DNA from: Actinomycetota bacterium
GTDB lineage: Bacteria; Actinomycetota; Actinomycetes; S36-B12; UBA5976
Assembly (NCBI GenBank): GCA_009702945.1
Contig: WLGZ01000018.1
Location: 1-11,765 of the forward strand
Length of the DNA stretch: 11,765 nucleotides
Reading direction: 5' to 3'
Shown here piece after piece: positions 3,767-10,882 of this stretch. The position numbers and the translations under genes were made by a program. The notes under the pieces are model-generated. The model made no database searches, had not been told where the DNA came from, and saw nothing but the letters and a program-made list of their open reading frames with translations. The first letter of the stretch is position 1. Each line of letters opens with the position of its first letter.

Positions 3767-6310
3767 ATGTCCAGCACCAACATCAGTCGGTTGGAAGCAA
3801 GTGAACGTTCCGCAGTCGTTCAAGCCCAAAACTATGACGTGGAATTAGACCTCTCAACTCGTGATGACACGTTTGGCAGTCGCACCACAGTTCACTTTAC
3901 GGCTCGTGAAGGTAACTCAACTTGGATTGATTTCATCGCTCCAAAAGTGCAGCGAATTGAACTAAATGGTGAGTCACTGGATACCTCAATCCATGACGGC
4001 TTTCGAATTCCGCTGCGCAACCTAAAGTCTCATAACGTTCTGATTGTTGAAGCGGAAGCCGCTTACATGAACACTGGTGAGGGCATGCATCGCTTTATTG
4101 ATCCAGTGGATGATGAGGTTTACCTATACACGCAATTTGAGATTGCTGATGCGCGACGCGTGTTTGCCTGCTTCGATCAACCGGACATCAAAGCAACGTT
4201 TACGTTTTCAGTTACCGCTCCTGATCACTGGAAAGTTGTTAGTAACTCGACTACCCCGACACCAGCTTCGGTCCGTGATGGCATTGCAAAGTGGGAGTTT
4301 CCTGCCACAAAGAAGATGTCTACTTACATCACTGCGATAGTTGCTGGCCCTTATTACGAAGTGCGCGACGAATACCAGGGCAAGTTTGGAACCTATCCCC
4401 TGGGCCTGTTCTGTCGCAGCTCGCTTTCTGAATACCTAGATCCAGAAGATCTATTCACCGTCACAAAGCAAGGCTTTAAGTATTTTGAAGAAGCTTTCGA
4501 CTATGGATATCCATTTGAAAAGTATGACCAACTCTTTGTTCCTGAGTTCAATGCTGGGGCAATGGAAAACGCAGGTTGCGTTACACATCACGAAAGTTAT
4601 GTTTTCCGTAGCAAGGTAACTCGCGCAACTTATGAACAGCGTGCTAACACTGTGTTGCATGAGATGGCTCACATGTGGTTTGGCGATCTTGTCACCATGA
4701 AGTGGTGGGATGACCTATGGCTAAATGAAAGCTTTGCTGAGTGGGCTGCGCATCACGCATCGGTTGAGGCAACGCAGTACACCGAAGCTTGGGTGAACTT
4801 TGTAAACCAACGTAAGGCTTGGGGTTACCGTCAAGATCAACTCCCAACCACTCACCCAATCGTTGCAGACATGTTTGATTTGGATGCGGTTGAAGTTAAC
4901 TTCGATGGTATTACCTACGCCAAGGGTGCCTCTGCCTTACGCCAACTAGTTGCTTGGGTTGGCGAAGATGCATTCTTTGCTGGAATCCGGGAATACTTCA
5001 AGAAGCATGCTTGGGGTAACACTGAGTTAACTGACTTATTAGTTGAACTCGAAGCTGCAAGTGGTCGCTCCCTTCAAGACTGGACTCAGCGTTGGTTGCA
5101 AACAGCTGGCGTTAACACGCTTCGCCCAGAAATTGTGATTGAAGATGGAAAGTACAAATCTGTCGTAGTGATTCAGGAGCCACCAGTTGCTCCGGAAGGC
5201 GTGGATCAACTTCTTCGCCCACATCACATTGGAATTGGCTTATACAACCGATCTGGTTCAGTAATCAAGCGCGATAGTCGTATCGAAATCGACGTTGATG
5301 GTGCTCGGACTGAAGTACCAGAACTCATTGGGCAGCCTGCTGCTGATCTGTTGTTGCTAAATGACGGTGACTACACCTTCGTAAAGATTCGCTTAGACGA
5401 AAAATCAGCGAAGACTTCGGCGACCGGTTTGCGTGACATCGAAGACAGTGTTTCGCGAGCTTTGATTTGGGGCGCAGCATGGGACATGACCCGCGATGCC
5501 GAAATGAGTACCACTGATTACTTGAATATGGTCCTCGGCGCCGATCTGGGCAGTATTGAAATTGGCGTAGCGCAACAGCTATTGCTACAAGCCCGATCCG
5601 CAATCGAGCAATTTGGTAACCCAGCAAACCGGGCTGCGAATCGCGATGCACTGGCTGGATCACTTATCGAAGCGCTGGCAAAAACTGAGCCAGGTGGCGA
5701 TCATCAACTTGCCTTTGTTAAAAACATTGCCGGCTTAGCCAGAACTGAAGATCACATTTCCCTAATTGCTGGCTGGCTGGATGGAAGTGCTACCCCAGCT
5801 GGCTTGGAAGTTGATACTGACCTGCGCTGGCAACTCGTGGCTCGCCTGGTTGCATTAGGTGCATTGCCTGAAACTGCGATCGATCAGGAACTAGAGCGCG
5901 ACAACACTGCCGGCGGTCAGCGCCAAGCAGCATCAGCGCGCGCTGGCATTCCAACCGCAGAGGCAAAGTTAATCGCTTGGAAGTCGGTAATCGAAGATAC
6001 CAATCTTGCCAATGCGCTACTTGAATCAACAGTTGGTGGATTTTCCCAACCAGATCAACGTGCGCTTCTCGAGCCATTCGTCGATAAGTACTTCAAGGTC
6101 ATAGGTGAAGTTTGGGAAACTCGCACTAATGAAATAGCACAAACGTTAACTTTGGGTCTATTCCCATCGTTACTCGGTTCGCCAGAAATTTTGGCCAAGG
6201 CTGACGCGTTTATTGCTAGCTCAGTTGACGTTGGCGCTATTCGATTGATTCGTGAACTGCGCGATAACGTGGCGCGTTCACTTCGCTGTCAATCTATGGA
6301 TGCGAGTTAA
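3767..6310 (+). CDS. pepN: Aminopeptidase N, M1 zinc metallopeptidase
   Basis: PepN removes N-terminal amino acids from peptides in the cytoplasm. From ATG 3767 the product has 847 residues, about the usual length for actinobacterial PepN. Motifs in order are the exopeptidase motif GAMEN (264-268), the zinc site HEMAH (298-302) with the third ligand Glu321 in NESFAEW, and the catalytic Tyr384 in FDGITYAKGAS. Residues 1 to about 200 form the N-terminal beta domain, and from about 500 to the end is the helical ERAP1_C-like region. The frame stays open upstream to a GTG at 3725, but the Shine-Dalgarno sequence and the family-like start 'MSSTNISRLEASERSAVV' favour 3767. It diverges from the DsbA-like gene, as I recall for Rv2466c and Rv2467 in M. 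tuberculosis, and converges on the small membrane protein gene with an 18-bp gap. Confidence 0.95.
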   Translation: MSSTNISRLEASERSAVVQAQNYDVELDLSTRDDTFGSRTTVHFTAREGNSTWIDFIAPKVQRIELNGESLDTSIHDGFRIPLRNLKSHNVLIVEAEAAYMNTGEGMHRFIDPVDDEVYLYTQFEIADARRVFACFDQPDIKATFTFSVTAPDHWKVVSNSTTPTPASVRDGIAKWEFPATKKMSTYITAIVAGPYYEVRDEYQGKFGTYPLGLFCRSSLSEYLDPEDLFTVTKQGFKYFEEAFDYGYPFEKYDQLFVPEFNAGAMENAGCVTHHESYVFRSKVTRATYEQRANTVLHEMAHMWFGDLVTMKWWDDLWLNESFAEWAAHHASVEATQYTEAWVNFVNQRKAWGYRQDQLPTTHPIVADMFDLDAVEVNFDGITYAKGASALRQLVAWVGEDAFFAGIREYFKKHAWGNTELTDLLVELEAASGRSLQDWTQRWLQTAGVNTLRPEIVIEDGKYKSVVVIQEPPVAPEGVDQLLRPHHIGIGLYNRSGSVIKRDSRIEIDVDGARTEVPELIGQPAADLLLLNDGDYTFVKIRLDEKSAKTSATGLRDIEDSVSRALIWGAAWDMTRDAEMSTTDYLNMVLGADLGSIEIGVAQQLLLQARSAIEQFGNPANRAANRDALAGSLIEALAKTEPGGDHQLAFVKNIAGLARTEDHISLIAGWLDGSATPAGLEVDTDLRWQLVARLVALGALPETAIDQELERDNTAGGQRQAASARAGIPTAEAKLIAWKSVIEDTNLANALLESTVGGFSQPDQRALLEPFVDKYFKVIGEVWETRTNEIAQTLTLGLFPSLLGSPEILAKADAFIASSVDVGAIRLIRELRDNVARSLRCQSMDAS

Positions 6311-6328
6311 TTCAGATTTGCAATTGCG

Positions 6329-6646
6329 CTAGTTGCTAATTTGCGAGCGTTCGGTACCAGATGCTTGGCGATCAGAAAGTGTTGGGTCGTCTAGATAACC
6401 GCCGCGAGTTGATTTGCGCGCTGCGCTTGTCCAGCTCGGTCCCATGGTTAGAAGCGCAAGAATTCCATAGATTGCTAAAGGCAAAACGACGAACCACAAA
6501 ATTGCGTTCAGCGTACCCATTGGTTCCCCTGGCTGATCGCCATCGTCGCGCTTTGTCGACTCAGCTAATGCTGGCGAAACAGAAGTTGCCGTTAAAACTG
6601 CAATAGCTGATGTGGTGGACCAAATACGGCGAAGGCTTCTCGTCAT
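6329..6646 (-). CDS. Small membrane protein of unknown function with signal-like N-terminus
   Basis: I do not recognise a named family. From the ATG at 6646 the product has 105 residues. Residues 1-28 look like a secretion signal: basic MTRSLRRIW, a hydrophobic stretch, then SPALA before Glu. A short charged segment (about 29-42, rich in D, K, R) follows, then one strongly hydrophobic helix (about 45-68, GTLNAILWFVVLPLAIYGIL), and a polar tail containing GGYLDDPTLSDRQ. Its topology would be an exported N-terminal segment and a cytoplasmic tail. The frame is open upstream to 6715, but an ATG at 6646 fits the signal sequence and follows TAAACT by 7 nt. It diverges from the MscS gene across 78 bp. 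A link to envelope or channel function is only inferred from this position. Confidence 0.7.
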   Translation of the reverse strand: MTRSLRRIWSTTSAIAVLTATSVSPALAESTKRDDGDQPGEPMGTLNAILWFVVLPLAIYGILALLTMGPSWTSAARKSTRGGYLDDPTLSDRQASGTERSQISN

Positions 6647-6653
6647 GTCCTTT

Positions 6654-6659
6654 AGTTTA
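6654..6659 (-). promoter_or_regulatory. Putative -10 element of the small membrane protein gene
   Basis: On the minus strand TAAACT lies 7 nt before the ATG at 6646, identical to the hexamer before the amine oxidase gene. An AAAGGA sequence in between is too close to the ATG to be a good Shine-Dalgarno site, so a leaderless transcript is likely. Confidence 0.45.
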
Positions 6660-6724
6660 CATGACGAATCCTCGACACGATTGCGGCCCATGACAAACGT
6701 GTAGATTCTCGCCAAAATAGAGGT

Positions 6725-7252
6725 ATGACTAATTCAGAATTTCCGGATTGGTTCCTGGGGGAACCTTTAAGAATCATCATTATTTTCTTGGTTGCATTTG
6801 TAGTGCGCTTCTTGTTGGTGCGGGCTAGTAACCGCGTTATTCGACAAGCCTTTGGTTCGAGCGATCGTCGGGATCAAAGAAGCTCTACTATTTCAACCGT
6901 CTTAAACACCATGACTTCAGTAATAATCTGGGGCACTGCAATTTTGATGGCCTTAACGGTGCTTGGGGTTAACATTGCACCGCTTTTGGCCAGTGCTGGA
7001 ATCGCCGGCGTTGCTCTGGGCTTTGGTGCCCAGACTTTAGTTAAGGATTACATTTCCGGAATCTTTTTGATTATCGAAGACCAGTACGGAATTGGCGACG
7101 AAGTCGAAATTGGAACCGTTAAAGGCCGAGTTGAAGCAGTGGCGCTGCGAACGACTCGAGTTCGCGATGAAGCTGGGGTTCTTTGGTACATCAGAAACGG
7201 CGAAATCCTAAACGTTGCTAACTTCAGCCAAAACACGACTTGGGAAAAGTAA
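6725..7252 (+). CDS. Short MscS-family mechanosensitive channel
   Basis: MscS channels open under membrane tension to release solutes after hypo-osmotic shock. This 175-residue product has three hydrophobic segments: about 12-34, 61-83 and the glycine/alanine-rich pore-lining TM3 with GVALGFGAQTLVKDYISG (about 95-112). The beta domain follows (GIGDEVEIGTVKGRVEAVALRTTRVRD) and ends in WYIRNGEILNVANFSQ. It stops right after the beta domain; the alpha/beta C-terminal domain that forms the cytoplasmic cage in E. coli MscS (286 residues) is absent. I found no sign of a frameshift after the stop. TAGATT (6704-6709) may be the -10. An AGAGG lies only 1 nt before the ATG, so the start signal is unclear. 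The SDR gene starts 44 bp downstream. Confidence 0.88.
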   Translation: MTNSEFPDWFLGEPLRIIIIFLVAFVVRFLLVRASNRVIRQAFGSSDRRDQRSSTISTVLNTMTSVIIWGTAILMALTVLGVNIAPLLASAGIAGVALGFGAQTLVKDYISGIFLIIEDQYGIGDEVEIGTVKGRVEAVALRTTRVRDEAGVLWYIRNGEILNVANFSQNTTWEK

Positions 7253-7284
7253 GTTCCTCATTCTGCGCGAGGGCTAAAAATCCG

Positions 7285-7290
7285 TAACAC
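7285..7290 (+). promoter_or_regulatory. Possible -10 element before the SDR gene
   Basis: TAACAC lies 6 nt before the ATG at 7297, the same spacing as before the amine oxidase, DsbA-like and MFS genes, though its last base is C not T. No good Shine-Dalgarno sequence is seen. Co-transcription from mscS is the alternative. Confidence 0.3.
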
Positions 7291-7296
7291 TTAGGT

Positions 7297-8790
7297 ATGT
7301 CACAACTTTGTCTCGTAACTGGTGCCACTGGATATATCGGTGGTCGGCTAATACCCCGCCTGCTTGCTGAAGGGGTTCGAGTTCGAGTACTGGTTCGACA
7401 TCCAGAGCGAATCTCGCAGCATCCTTGGTTTGACCAGGTTGAAATAGTAAGTGGCACTGCAGATAACCCCGACGTTTGTAATGAGGCATTGCGCGATGTT
7501 GACGTTGCCTATTACTTGATCCACGCAATTGGAAGTTCTGGTGACTTTGAAGAAACCGAAAGAAATACTGCAGGCGTCTTTGCGCAAGCGGCAAAAGCAC
7601 AAAACGTAGGACGAATTGTTTACCTTGGTGGTCTGCAAAATGATCCAAAGCTTTCGCCACACTTGAGGTCACGCGCAGAAGTCGGAAATATCTTTATCAA
7701 TTCGGGTGTGCCAACAATTGCATTTGGTGCCGCAGTAATCATTGGGTCTGGAAGCCTCTCATTTGAAATGCTTCGCTATTTAACTGAACGCCTTCCTGCG
7801 ATGATCACGCCACGCTGGGTTCGCACAAAAATTCAACCAATCGCGGTTCGAGATGTTTTGCGCTACTTAACCGAATCACGTAATCTGCCAGCCGGAATAA
7901 ATAGAACATTCGACATCGGTGGACCAGATGTATTGACTTACCAAAAGATGATGCATGGCTATGCAAAAGTTGCTGGCCTTCGCAAGCGCATAATTCTTCC
8001 AATCAACTTGCTCTCCCCTGGTCTATCCGCTCGTTGGATTGGCCTTGTTACGCCGGTTCCAAAGAATATTGCGCGACCTTTGGTTGATAGTTTGAAAACC
8101 GAAGTTATCTGCGCGGAACATGACATTAAGCAATACATTCCAGATCCGCCTGAGGGCTTATTGGGATTTGAAGACTCAGTTGCCATTGCACTAACTCGGA
8201 TTCGCCAGGCAAACGTAAAGTCACGTTGGTCTTCAGCTTCTATGCCAGGTGAACCAAGCGACCCATTGCCAACCGATCCTGATTGGGCCGGTGGCTCGCT
8301 ATACACAGACGATCGTTACGTACCTTCGAATTCAACGCCAGAATCTCTATGGCGAATCATTGAAGGAATCGGCGGAGAAAACGGTTGGTACTCCTTCCCG
8401 CTAGCTTGGGAAACTCGTGGACTTATTGATCGATTTTTTGGTGGACCAGGAATTCGAAGAGGTCGACGGGATCCCAACAAGTTACTTGCTGGTGAGATTG
8501 TAGATTTTTGGCGGGTTGAGGAATGTATTCCAGGTGAGTTACTAAGACTTCGGGCCGAGATGCATATGCCTGGGCTTGCTTGGTTAGAGCTACGCGTGGA
8601 AAAGAATGATGCTGGTGAAACCATGTATCACCAGCATGCGATCTACCATCCAAAGGGCTTAGCAGGCCATGCATATTGGTGGTCGGTGTGGCCATTCCAC
8701 GGCTTTGTATTTGGTTCTATGACCAGAAACATTACAAAAGCTGCTGTCGAACTAGATGCGCAGAGCAAAGAACTTAATACGGCAAACTAG
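7297..8790 (+). CDS. SDR-family NAD(P)-binding protein fused to a DUF2867 domain
   Basis: The 497-residue protein has two parts. Residues 1 to about 300 form an atypical/extended short-chain dehydrogenase fold of the YbjT/NmrA-like type, with the nucleotide-binding glycine motif TGATGYIGG (Gly9, Gly12, Gly15), the VRVLVRHPER strand whose arginines suit NADP(H), and YYLIHAIG and IVYLGGLQ strands. Residues from about 330 to 485 match the DUF2867 type of domain often fused to such proteins: SLWRIIEGIGGENGWYSF, GRRDPNKLLAGE, LRLRAEMHMPGLAWLEL and the tryptophan/histidine-rich YWWSVWPFHGFVF. The reaction and substrate are unknown; a redox or sensor role is possible. The classic YxxxK catalytic pair is not evident. 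Its stop codon is 4 bp before the glbO start, so the two genes are probably translated from one mRNA. Confidence 0.85.
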   Translation: MSQLCLVTGATGYIGGRLIPRLLAEGVRVRVLVRHPERISQHPWFDQVEIVSGTADNPDVCNEALRDVDVAYYLIHAIGSSGDFEETERNTAGVFAQAAKAQNVGRIVYLGGLQNDPKLSPHLRSRAEVGNIFINSGVPTIAFGAAVIIGSGSLSFEMLRYLTERLPAMITPRWVRTKIQPIAVRDVLRYLTESRNLPAGINRTFDIGGPDVLTYQKMMHGYAKVAGLRKRIILPINLLSPGLSARWIGLVTPVPKNIARPLVDSLKTEVICAEHDIKQYIPDPPEGLLGFEDSVAIALTRIRQANVKSRWSSASMPGEPSDPLPTDPDWAGGSLYTDDRYVPSNSTPESLWRIIEGIGGENGWYSFPLAWETRGLIDRFFGGPGIRRGRRDPNKLLAGEIVDFWRVEECIPGELLRLRAEMHMPGLAWLELRVEKNDAGETMYHQHAIYHPKGLAGHAYWWSVWPFHGFVFGSMTRNITKAAVELDAQSKELNTAN

Positions 8791-8794
8791 AGGC

Positions 8795-9169
8795 GTGGAA
8801 CAATCACTCTTTGATGCAGTTGGTGGCGAAGAATTCTTCGTCAAACTCGTTGATGGCTTTTACGTTGGCATTGAGTCCGATGAAGTTTTGCGCCCGATGT
8901 ATGTCGATCAAGATCTAACTGAATCCCGTCGGCATTTAACGCTCTTCTTGCAGCAATACTGGGGTGGGCCATCCATCTATCAGGCAGAGCGGGGTCACCC
9001 AAGACTTCGTATGCGACACATGCCATTTGTAATTGACGAAGATGCTCGAGATCGCTGGATTTACCATATGCACGCTTCGCTCTCCCAGATTGAAATGGAT
9101 GAAGCACTTCGTGACCAACTTTGGACTTATCTAGTTTCTGCCGCACATAGTTTGGTTAATACTCCTTAA
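8795..9169 (+). CDS. glbO: Group II truncated hemoglobin (GlbO/trHbO)
   Basis: A small heme protein that binds oxygen and may carry out peroxide, NO or other redox chemistry near the membrane. From the GTG at 8795 the product is 124 residues. The key positions fall at the same numbers as I recall for M. tuberculosis GlbO: Tyr23 (B10), Tyr36 (CD1) in MYVDQDL, proximal His75 (F8) in RMRHMPF and Trp88 (G8) in RDRWIY, the diagnostic group II set. FLQQYWGGP and the ending AAHSLVN are also typical. The frame is open further upstream inside the SDR gene, but starting at 8795 gives the family-like start 'EQSLFDAVGG'. The 4-bp gap to the SDR-DUF2867 gene implies translational coupling. The plus-strand MFS gene follows after 39 bp. 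Confidence 0.95.
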   Translation: MEQSLFDAVGGEEFFVKLVDGFYVGIESDEVLRPMYVDQDLTESRRHLTLFLQQYWGGPSIYQAERGHPRLRMRHMPFVIDEDARDRWIYHMHASLSQIEMDEALRDQLWTYLVSAAHSLVNTP

Positions 9170-9196
9170 CGCCAGCACCAGCACGCGCTGTAACGG

Positions 9197-9202
9197 TAGC
9201 CT
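9197..9202 (+). promoter_or_regulatory. Putative -10 element of the MFS transporter gene
   Basis: TAGCCT is followed by exactly 6 nt (TGAAAC) and the ATG at 9209. No Shine-Dalgarno sequence and no clear -35 are visible. The pattern matches the other leaderless candidates in the window. Confidence 0.4.
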
Positions 9203-9208
9203 TGAAAC

Positions 9209-10492
9209 ATGTTCACTGCTGTCTCCCGCATACATCGAGCCTGGTGGATAGTTGCAATCACTTTTCTGACACTTATTTCTGCTGCAGCATTTAGGTCAAC
9301 AACTGGCGTCATGTTGGTGCCACTGGAAGAAGAGTTCGGTTGGTCCCGCAGCGTTACCTCTGGCGCCGTAGCACTCCACTTACTTATGTATGGCATAACT
9401 GCACCTTTTGCAGCCACCTTGATTGAACGTTTCTCGATGCGTCGCGTTGTCGCTTCGGCATTACTTCTGGTTGCTTCAGGTTTATACCTAACGACACTTA
9501 TGACCCAAAGTTGGCACTTAGTTGTTCTCTGGGGGCTCTTCGTAGGATTTGGAACCGGATGTTTAGCTTTGGTATTCGGTGCAGCAGTTGCTAACCGATG
9601 GTTTGTTAAACGCCGCGGGTTAGTTACCGGTGTGTTTTCAGCTGGCTATGCCACCGGATCAATGATATTTCTGCCGCTCTTAACTTTCATGATCACTTCT
9701 AATGGATGGCGAAGTGCTTCAATTACCGTTGCCGCTTTTTGTGCGGTGCTTGCGCCAATCGTCTTTATCTTTTTACGGGATCGGCCATCAGATATTGGGC
9801 TACTACCCTATGGCGCGACAGAAGAACCAGAAATGGGCCCAGCTGCGCCCGCAACTGCGCGCGGTGCGATTGAAATCTTGTTTACAGCAATGCGTCACCC
9901 AGCATTTTGGGTTCTAGCGTTCACATTTTTTGTATGCGGTTGGTCCACCAATGGGCTGATCGGCACGCACTTTATTCCGGCTGCTCATGATCACGGTATG
10001 CCTGCAACAACTGCGGCATCACTTCTGGCAATTATTGGAATCTTCGATCTAATTGGAACTGTTGGATCCGGTTACTTAACAGACAAAGTCAGCTCAATGT
10101 GGCTACTAGTTTTCTTCTATGGCATGCGCGGTTTGGCACTGCTGACAATTCCAGTAGTTCTCGGACCGCACGTTAATCCCCCACTGATTTTCTTCATTGT
10201 TTTCTATGGCTTGGATTGGATCGCCACTGTTCCCCCTACGGTTCAGTTGTGCCGAGAGTACTTTGGAGTGGCACGATCAGGCGTTGTATATGGCTGGGTA
10301 TTTGCTTTTCATATGATCGGCGCAGCTATTGCCGCATCTTTTGCTGGCTGGATACGTGAGACAAATGGCGACTACGAAATCGCTTGGTACACCGCTGCAA
10401 TCCTTTGTTTGATTGCTGCCGCTTGTATGTTCTTGCTCAAGAAGATCCCGACGCTAGCTCAGGCCGAGAAAGCGAACTTAACTTCGCATTAA
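9209..10492 (+). CDS. Major facilitator superfamily transporter (monocarboxylate/oxalate-formate antiporter-like)
   Basis: A 427-residue inner-membrane secondary transporter with about twelve hydrophobic helices in two bundles, split by a polar loop at about residues 190-225 (DRPSDIGLLPYGATEEPEMG). The N-terminal half has FRSTTGVMLVPLEEEFGWSR and WFVKRRGLVTGVFSAGYATG. Together with a loop reading RDRPSDIGLLPYG, this is typical of the OxlT/MCT-like branch that moves small organic acids. The second half has GSGYLTDKVSS, a loop 8-9 motif. The substrate cannot be assigned. It lies downstream of glbO but has its own candidate -10 element. Its last 15 bp overlap the convergent thioesterase gene. 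Confidence 0.9.
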   Translation: MFTAVSRIHRAWWIVAITFLTLISAAAFRSTTGVMLVPLEEEFGWSRSVTSGAVALHLLMYGITAPFAATLIERFSMRRVVASALLLVASGLYLTTLMTQSWHLVVLWGLFVGFGTGCLALVFGAAVANRWFVKRRGLVTGVFSAGYATGSMIFLPLLTFMITSNGWRSASITVAAFCAVLAPIVFIFLRDRPSDIGLLPYGATEEPEMGPAAPATARGAIEILFTAMRHPAFWVLAFTFFVCGWSTNGLIGTHFIPAAHDHGMPATTAASLLAIIGIFDLIGTVGSGYLTDKVSSMWLLVFFYGMRGLALLTIPVVLGPHVNPPLIFFIVFYGLDWIATVPPTVQLCREYFGVARSGVVYGWVFAFHMIGAAIAASFAGWIRETNGDYEIAWYTAAILCLIAAACMFLLKKIPTLAQAEKANLTSH

Positions 10493-10879
10493 GCGAGTGT
10501 AAGTTTCCCGAAGCTCAGCTGGAATCCGACCAGGTCGGCCTCGTTCCAAATCCATGCAAACCATTGTGGTTTTTGCACGCAGGTATTCGATGTCACCATC
10601 GTGCATTGAATAGGCAATGACGTAAGAAGAGTTCCCCATCGATTCAATCCAAACGGTCATTTCGATTGGTTCTGGCTGGAACACCAATGGCTTGACGTAA
10701 TCAATTTCGTGGCGAACAACTAACTGTCCGAAGCCATCCAAGTCAGGGGCAAAGCCTGCTTGCGCCAATAGTGATACACGAGCATCTTCTAGGTAGCCAA
10801 CGTAAGCAACATTGTTGATGTGCTTAAAGATATCCATGTCACCCCAGCGCAGATGCACTGGAATTGTTAACGCTGCCAA
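10478..10879 (-). CDS. Hotdog-fold acyl-CoA thioesterase (4HBT type, Rv2475c-like)
   Basis: The 133-residue protein has the hotdog signature of acyl-CoA thioesterases: RWGDMDIFKHINNVAYVGYL (residues 11-30), with Asp16 the probable catalytic residue, His20 and Asn22-Asn23, then EDAR. Later come the VVRHEIDYVKPLVFQPEP and ESMGNSSYVIAYSM strands. It would hydrolyse an acyl-CoA; the acyl chain is unknown. The chosen start is TTG at 10879-10877, three bases after the ettA stop (TAA gag TTG), with GAGG 7 nt upstream inside the ettA end. GTG at residue 8 is an alternative but would trim the first strand. Close coupling to ettA suggests one operon. M. tuberculosis keeps an Rv2475c homologue near its ettA gene with one gene between. 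Confidence 0.88.
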   Translation of the reverse strand: MAALTIPVHLRWGDMDIFKHINNVAYVGYLEDARVSLLAQAGFAPDLDGFGQLVVRHEIDYVKPLVFQPEPIEMTVWIESMGNSSYVIAYSMHDGDIEYLRAKTTMVCMDLERGRPGRIPAELRETYTRLMRS

Positions 10880-10882
10880 CTC

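Noticed and set aside
5325..6077. Minus-strand open frames (112 and 95 codons) inside pepN
   Set aside because: They are antisense shadows of a well-supported gene, with no start signals and no recognisable motifs.
6647..6715. Longer N-terminus for the small membrane protein starting at 6715
   Set aside because: The extension would bury the signal-like sequence and cover the divergent promoter region.
7253..7296. Frameshifted C-terminal domain of the MscS channel
   Set aside because: The 44-bp gap is too short for the missing domain and no frame there encodes MscS-like sequence.
8756..8794. Upstream ATG (8756) as the glbO start
   Set aside because: It lies within the SDR gene and adds 13 residues absent from the GlbO family; GTG 8795 puts key residues at the expected numbers.
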